Below are positions 59,834-64,000 of a DNA stretch of 64,000 bases, one piece after another. The DNA is from Lentzea aerocolonigenes (GTDB lineage Bacteria > Actinomycetota > Actinomycetes > Mycobacteriales > Pseudonocardiaceae). The DNA lies in the NCBI RefSeq assembly GCF_000955955.1, contig NZ_JYJG01000007.1, positions 1 to 64,000 on the forward strand, written 5' to 3'. The notes under the pieces were generated by a model. That model searched no databases and was not told where the DNA came from. It saw only the letters and a list, made by a program, of their open reading frames with translations. Each line of letters starts with the position of its first letter. The stretch's first letter is position 1. Position numbers and translations under genes: made by a program.

Positions 59834-62800
59834 CCGCCACCTACCACGACCCACGCCCGGTCGTCGCGTCCCTGAAGCAGCCCGAGATCGACCGGGCCTC
59901 CCTGAACGACGTCCTCGCCGATCAGGGCTGGGGTGTGCAGGCGGTCAACTGGGTGTTCGAGGCCGTGACCGGCGAGTCGCTGGTCGCCACGATCATCACG
60001 CCGATCACCGGTGACTGGACGAAGATCCGGGCCGACGGCGACGCGTGGCGCATGGTCGGCAACGCGATGAACGACGTCTCGTACAACCTGACCGACGCGG
60101 TCGGCAAGGTTCGTTCTCACTGGGACGGCGACGCTGCTCGCGCCCACGAGAAGTACATCGCGCTCGGCTGGAAGGCCGCGCTGTTCGCGGAGATGGGCGT
60201 CACGCAGCTCATCGCGAAGGGCTTCGACACGGTCGCTTCCGGCGCCGAGGCCCTGGGCAAGCAGGCCGCGCGTCTGCTCGACTACTTGGTGAACAAGCTT
60301 TTGGAGGCGGCCGCCACCGTCTGGATCCCGCTGGCCGGTTGGATCAAGGCCGCGGAGATGGTCTGGAACGCCTACCAGATCTACCGCCGTGTCATGGACA
60401 TCATCGACACGGTCCAGAAGCTCATCGCCGACGTGAAGTCCTTGTTCGACGCCGTGGGCCGCGTCTTCTCGGCGATCGGCAAGCTGAAGGACGCCGACTC
60501 GCTGGCCGAGGCCATGAACGCCACCCAGGAGGTGGCGGAGGCGGGCCGCGACGTGCGCAACGCGGTCAACGACATCCGCGACGACATGACGTCGATCAAG
60601 GACTCGGCCACCGAGATCGCGGACCGGGGCCACGACATCGGCTCGAAGGTGCGTGAGGTCACCGCGCCGCCGGGTTCTGATGGCACAAAGCCCGCAGCCG
60701 TGACATCCGTTGCTCCCGGTGGTGCCCCGGTCTCGGCGGCGCCGACCGTGCACGGCGGTCCGGACGCGCCCACCACACACGCTGCAGCCGCGGGCCCGTC
60801 GGTGTCCGCGCCGCCCACGTTGGGCTCGGGTGGTGCGGGTTCTGGCGGGCCTACAGGTGGCGGTTCTGGCGGCGTGCCCACGGGTGGCGGCTCGGGTGGC
60901 GGCCACGCCGGCGCTGGTGGTGTTCCTGCGGGCAGCCATGGTGGCTCCGGCGGCTCGCCGACCGGCAGCCACGGCGGTCCAGCAGCACCTCCGCGCCTCG
61001 ACACGACCCACGCGGCCGGCGCAGCCCCCGCGGCCGCCCCACCGTCGCACCAGCAGACCCCGGTCGGCGGCGCCATGCCCATGGGCGCACCCCCGATGGG
61101 CGGCGCAGGTGGCGGTGGCGACTCGTCCCGCAGCTCGGGTTCGCGCCCAGGCTCCTCCGCGGGCTCGGCCTGGCCCACCACTCCTTCTGGCGCGCCTTCT
61201 GGCCAGCCCAAGCCGGCGGCCGGCCTGCCGACGCCTCCCGGCCACGGCTCAGGCCTCCCGACGGCGCCCGGCCAAGCGAACTCCGGCCCTCCGACTGCTC
61301 CCGGCTCGCGCCCAGGCGGCTCGGGCTCGGGTTCGGGTTCGGGTTCGCACCCGACGCCAGGTTCGGCGGGCACGCACCCGGCCCCGAACTCAGGCGGCCT
61401 GCCCACGGCCCCGAACTCGGGCACCCACCAGCCAGGCACAGGCGGCACCCACCCGACGCCGGGCGGTTCCGGCGGCCTGCCCAGCCACCCGACCGCCAGC
61501 AGCGGCACGGCAACGGCCCCAGCCCCCTCAGGCACCGGCAACGGCCACCCGACCCCGAACTCAGGCGGCGGCCTGCCCACACCTCCCGGCCACACAACGC
61601 CAAGCTCAGGCGGCGGCCTGCCGTCGCCCCCGAGTTCAGGTGGCGGCCTCCCGTCCCCTCCCGGACACGACAGCCCGAGCAGCGGCGGCGGCCTGCCCTC
61701 GCCTCCCGGACACCCGTCGCCGAGTGCTGGTGGCGGCTTGCCGTCCCCGCCCGGACACCCGTCTCCCAGCACGGGTGGCGGCCTTCCGTCGCCCCCTGGA
61801 CACGACAGCCCGAGCAGCGGCGGCGGCCTGCCCTCGCCCCCTGGACACGCGTCGCCGAGTTCTGGTGGCGGTCTGCCTTCGCCTCCCGGACACCCGTCTC
61901 CCAGCACGGGCACGGACCACCCCACGCCCAACGGATCAGGCGGCACGACGCCGCACGACCCGTCCACGCCGCGTCCCCACGACACGACGCCCAGTGGCTC
62001 GGCAGACACCAAGCCCCACGACACGACCCCGCACGAGTCCGGCAGCAAGCCCCACGACTCGGACGGCAAGCCGCACGACAGCGAGCCGAAGCCCCACGAC
62101 GCCGACAGCAAACCGCACGACGCCGACGGCAAGCCTCACGATGGCCAGCCCAAGCCGCATGACGCCGACGGCAAGCCTCACGATGGCCAGCCCAAGCCGC
62201 ATGACGCCGACGGCAAGCCTCACGATGGCCAGCCCAAGCCGCATGACGCCGACGGCAAGCCTCACGATGGCCAGCCCAAGCCGCATGACGCCGACGGCAA
62301 ACCGCACGACGGCCAGGACAAGCCCCACGACACCGACGGCAAGCCTCACGACGGCGAGCCCAAGCCGCACGACGACAAGGGCCACGACACCGGCACCAGC
62401 GACGCCGACGGCGCCAAGACCCACGACGACCACCACCCGGACGCCACCCCCGCCGACCACGACGCCGACCCAAAGCACGACACCGACGCGTCCAACGGTC
62501 ACGGCAGCCACGACGGCCAGGACGGGACCGGGAGCGGCGACGGCGGGTCTGGCGACGACACGCCGCGGTCGCCGAAGGGGCACGACCTCACGCCCGCCTT
62601 CGACCACGCGGCCATGGCGGCGTCCGGTGACGGGTACAAGCACCAGCTCGAGCAGATCTACCCGGATCCGGCGGACCGCGAGCGCTACATCGACCTCAGC
62701 AAGAAGCTGTCCGCGGACCTGACCCCGGCCGAGGCCCACGAGGTCGCCAACGTCCGCAACCAGATCAAGGTCGAGTCCGGTGACCTCGTCACCAAGGTGC

Positions 62801-63423
62801 TGCACCCGAACGCGGTCGACGGGTACCTGAAGCACCACGACAACCCGTTGTCCACGGACGCGCAGCGGCAGGGCACGGTCGCCGGCAGCATCGCCAGGGC
62901 CGAGGACGTGCACGACATCAACAAGCCCATGGGGTTGCGCGAGGGTCTGGCCCTCGACGACAAGGGCGAGGGCTGGACGCCGATCAAGGACAAGGCCGAG
63001 TCCGCGATGCAGCTCCGCTACCACATGACGGACGACCAGGCGAAGACCGCGACCATTCCCTACGGTGGCCCCGAGAAGACCGATCGCGACTTCGGCGAGG
63101 AGGCGGAGGGCAGGCCGGGCCAGGAGCACCGGTACTACCAGGAGCCGGGCGAGAAGGAGCGCTGGGACAAGGCCGCCCAGACGATGGCCGACGCGGGTGG
63201 TGCCAGCGAGGTGAAGCGCGGGCGGGACCCGTTCACCGGTACCGGGTCGACCGGCGGCGGTGTGCCGGAGTGGGTTGCCAAGCCTGCCGCTCTGCCTGAC
63301 CGGGCGGAGATCTGGGAGGTCAAGGACGGCCAGGAACGTCTGCACGCCGTGTACGAGCGAGGCCGCGGCTGGTACCAGCTCGGGGAGAGCGAGGCGTCGT
63401 GGTCCAGCACACCCGTGAAGTAG
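59830..63423 (+). CDS. Large WXG-type repeat protein, probable type VII polymorphic toxin
   Basis: 1197 residues from the GTG in a GTGA overlap. Residues 1-270 are helical with the WXG turn at Trp98-Asp-Gly100 (VRSHWDGDAARAHEKY) and a hydrophobic hairpin (AATVWIPLAGWIKAAEMVW). Residues 280-575 are Gly/Pro/Ser-rich. Eight GGGLPSPPGH-type units follow (578-692), then about 19 PHD triplets in a Lys/His/Asp-rich tract (about 705-850). The final about 290 residues are compact, non-repetitive and Trp/Tyr/Glu-rich (DRAEIWEVKDGQERLHAVYERGRGWYQL). That layout matches WXG toxins with a C-terminal effector domain. I cannot assign its activity. The next gene overlaps its 3' end. Confidence 0.72.
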   Translation: MTATYHDPRPVVASLKQPEIDRASLNDVLADQGWGVQAVNWVFEAVTGESLVATIITPITGDWTKIRADGDAWRMVGNAMNDVSYNLTDAVGKVRSHWDGDAARAHEKYIALGWKAALFAEMGVTQLIAKGFDTVASGAEALGKQAARLLDYLVNKLLEAAATVWIPLAGWIKAAEMVWNAYQIYRRVMDIIDTVQKLIADVKSLFDAVGRVFSAIGKLKDADSLAEAMNATQEVAEAGRDVRNAVNDIRDDMTSIKDSATEIADRGHDIGSKVREVTAPPGSDGTKPAAVTSVAPGGAPVSAAPTVHGGPDAPTTHAAAAGPSVSAPPTLGSGGAGSGGPTGGGSGGVPTGGGSGGGHAGAGGVPAGSHGGSGGSPTGSHGGPAAPPRLDTTHAAGAAPAAAPPSHQQTPVGGAMPMGAPPMGGAGGGGDSSRSSGSRPGSSAGSAWPTTPSGAPSGQPKPAAGLPTPPGHGSGLPTAPGQANSGPPTAPGSRPGGSGSGSGSGSHPTPGSAGTHPAPNSGGLPTAPNSGTHQPGTGGTHPTPGGSGGLPSHPTASSGTATAPAPSGTGNGHPTPNSGGGLPTPPGHTTPSSGGGLPSPPSSGGGLPSPPGHDSPSSGGGLPSPPGHPSPSAGGGLPSPPGHPSPSTGGGLPSPPGHDSPSSGGGLPSPPGHASPSSGGGLPSPPGHPSPSTGTDHPTPNGSGGTTPHDPSTPRPHDTTPSGSADTKPHDTTPHESGSKPHDSDGKPHDSEPKPHDADSKPHDADGKPHDGQPKPHDADGKPHDGQPKPHDADGKPHDGQPKPHDADGKPHDGQPKPHDADGKPHDGQDKPHDTDGKPHDGEPKPHDDKGHDTGTSDADGAKTHDDHHPDATPADHDADPKHDTDASNGHGSHDGQDGTGSGDGGSGDDTPRSPKGHDLTPAFDHAAMAASGDGYKHQLEQIYPDPADRERYIDLSKKLSADLTPAEAHEVANVRNQIKVESGDLVTKVLHPNAVDGYLKHHDNPLSTDAQRQGTVAGSIARAEDVHDINKPMGLREGLALDDKGEGWTPIKDKAESAMQLRYHMTDDQAKTATIPYGGPEKTDRDFGEEAEGRPGQEHRYYQEPGEKERWDKAAQTMADAGGASEVKRGRDPFTGTGSTGGGVPEWVAKPAALPDRAEIWEVKDGQERLHAVYERGRGWYQLGESEASWSSTPVK
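61564..61908 (+). repeat. Eight 45-bp in-frame repeats (GGGLPSPPGH units)
   Basis: Units of 15 codons, with unit 2 shortened to 10: GGGLP(S/T)PPGH-x-(S/T)PS-x. The six units from 61639 to 61908 are all exactly 45 bp and differ mainly at the residue after GGH-type and before GGG. They encode an extended, probably flexible linker within the WXG repeat protein. Confidence 0.9.
62119..62286 (+). repeat. Four identical 42-bp tandem repeats (DADGKPHDGQPKPH units)
   Basis: Four back-to-back identical copies (62119-62160, 62161-62202, 62203-62244, 62245-62286), flanked by diverged copies at 62077-62118, 62287-62328 and 62329-62370. Each encodes 14 residues rich in His, Asp and Lys. Absolute nucleotide identity shows recent expansion or ongoing homogenisation and marks a likely site of length variation. 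No spacers, so not CRISPR. Confidence 0.95.
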
Positions 63424-63818
63424 TCGAGTACAAGAGCGAGACCTACTTCGCCGGCGTCGAGTCGGGGGGCACGATCGAGATCGTCAAGATCCCCGGCGAG
63501 TCGTACGCGACGGACGAGGGTTTCGAGCACTACGAGGACCTGCGCGTCAAACGGGTGCCGGTCCGGGAGGTCGACGCCTGGTACCGCGACGAGTTCACCG
63601 GGAAGTGGCGTGGCCAGCCGTTCGTGCTGTACCCCAACCAGGACGGCACGATGGGCGCGGACTACGTCGGGCCGTCGCAGATCTGGGCGGAGGAGAACGG
63701 CCTCGAGGGCGACCAGTACAACGGCTTCCGCAAGACTTTCAACCAGGACGAGCTCGAGGACGTGCAGGTCAACCGCATCGACTACCTGGCGCGGTGGAAG
63801 GAGAAGAACCCCGCATGA
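63399..63818 (+). CDS. Probable immunity protein for the WXG toxin
   Basis: 139 residues from GTG, overlapping the toxin 3' end by 25 bp in another frame. A small, acidic, soluble protein with alternating strands (VEYKSETYFAGVESGGTIEIVKIPG; GQPFVLYPNQDGTMGADYVG) and a helical end (NRIDYLARWKEKNPA). No signal peptide, membrane segment or family recognised. Its size, acidity and overlap with the effector-domain coding end are typical of immunity genes. The next gene starts in an ATGA overlap. Confidence 0.6.
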   Translation: MVQHTREVVEYKSETYFAGVESGGTIEIVKIPGESYATDEGFEHYEDLRVKRVPVREVDAWYRDEFTGKWRGQPFVLYPNQDGTMGADYVGPSQIWAEENGLEGDQYNGFRKTFNQDELEDVQVNRIDYLARWKEKNPA

Positions 63819-64000
63819 GCACCCCACAGGCCGTGCAGAAGGCGGCCGGCATCGGGCCGGAGACGATCCTGCAGAAGATCGTGCACCCCGCGGTCGCGCA
63901 GCTCCACCTGGGCAACGTCGTGGTGCCCGGCCGGTTCGAGCCGCACCGCACCGCGGGGTTCGTGACGCGCGGTCAGGACTTCCCGCAGGGCACCGCGGAC
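63815..64000 (+). CDS. Partial gene cut by the window end, unknown function
   Basis: The first 62 codons are visible from an ATG in an ATGA overlap with the immunity-like gene; no stop before the edge. The sequence opens MSTPQAVQKAAGIGPETILQ, then IVHPAVAQLHLGNVVVPGRFEPHRTAGFVTRGQDF. I do not recognise a family. Its coupling places it in the toxin operon, as a second immunity or accessory protein. Confidence 0.6.
   Translation, partial: MSTPQAVQKAAGIGPETILQKIVHPAVAQLHLGNVVVPGRFEPHRTAGFVTRGQDFPQGTAD

Noticed and set aside
60381..62132. 583-residue open frame antisense to the WXG repeat protein
   Set aside because: It is the mirror of GC-rich Pro/Gly repeat codons; it has no start context and no domain, and follows the repeats of the true gene.
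62077..62370. Possible CRISPR array from regularly spaced repeats
   Set aside because: The 42-bp units are directly adjacent without spacers and are in frame with a coding sequence.

Overview
The window is high-GC DNA from an actinomycete, most probably a member of the Pseudonocardiales (Lentzea/Saccharothrix/Amycolatopsis-like). The evidence is the mycothiol pathway (mshA, a mycothiol-dependent isomerase-family protein), SenX3-RegX3, BldC, type VII (ESX) secretion-associated proteins, frequent GTG/TTG starts, many 4-bp start/stop overlaps, and gene order. From murB at about 10.2 kb to the ParA-like gene at about 56.9 kb the order largely follows the Mycobacterium tuberculosis Rv0482-Rv0530 region. 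The rex-hemA-hemC-hemD block with a BldN-like sigma factor also matches Streptomyces. No rRNA, tRNA, IS element, prophage or CRISPR array was found.

Layout. 0.1-2.8 kb: YbaK-like deacylase, LOG-family protein, and a shortened class-III aminotransferase homologue lacking the PLP lysine. 2.8-7.3 kb: a translationally coupled ESX accessory locus with two lipoproteins, a WXG100-like protein, an EspG-like protein, an alpha/beta hydrolase, a third paralogous lipoprotein and a YbaB/EbfC (EspL-like) protein. 7.3-10.2 kb, minus strand: purU, mycothiol-dependent isomerase-like protein, methyltransferase, DUF2505. 10.2-17.7 kb: murB, a trypsin-fold protease, an SDR, an L,D-transpeptidase, then hydrolase-mshA-YbjN and a DUF4349 lipoprotein. 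17.7-18.1 kb is a gene-free, hairpin-rich stretch ending in an AT-richer promoter region. 18.1-31.3 kb: acyl-CoA ligase, gene remnants, gpmA, senX3-regX3-ppx and following genes, proline dehydrogenase, proC, a small HTH gene, bS22, a GalE-like epimerase and an acyltransferase. 31.3-38.4 kb: a P450-like/PEP-mutase fusion divergent from an ArsR-type regulator, DUF4232, an acyl-CoA ligase with glutaredoxin, a BldN-like sigma factor with its DUF5667 partner, and a HAD phosphatase. 38.5-49.9 kb: a membrane molybdopterin oxidoreductase, then rex with hemA-C-D, hemB, six small membrane-protein genes and hemL. 49.9-55.5 kb: histidine phosphatase and the System II cytochrome c maturation genes (tlpA, ccdA, resB, ccsB), interrupted by an antiparallel M64 peptidase. 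55.6-59.5 kb: ParA/EspI-like ATPase, small membrane protein, bldC, Lrp-type regulator, DUF4229, cysteine synthase-like enzyme. 59.5-64 kb: an EspC-like protein, a 1197-residue WXG-type repeat protein with a unique C-terminal domain, a probable immunity gene and a gene cut by the window edge.

How the genes fit together. Rex, with a near-consensus operator upstream, probably couples haem synthesis to the NADH/NAD+ ratio, and the haem feeds the nearby cytochrome c maturation genes. SenX3-RegX3 and Ppx form a phosphate/polyphosphate module. BldN-like/DUF5667 and BldC point to a differentiating actinomycete. The most novel parts are the two type VII cargo loci at the window ends. The first resembles a lipase effector with several lipoprotein immunity proteins; the second resembles a WXG polymorphic toxin with immunity. 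Other points of interest are the P450-like/PEP-mutase fusion, the aminotransferase pseudoenzyme, two possible structured RNAs and a dispersed 47-nt palindrome. All family calls were made by reading motifs, without database searches.
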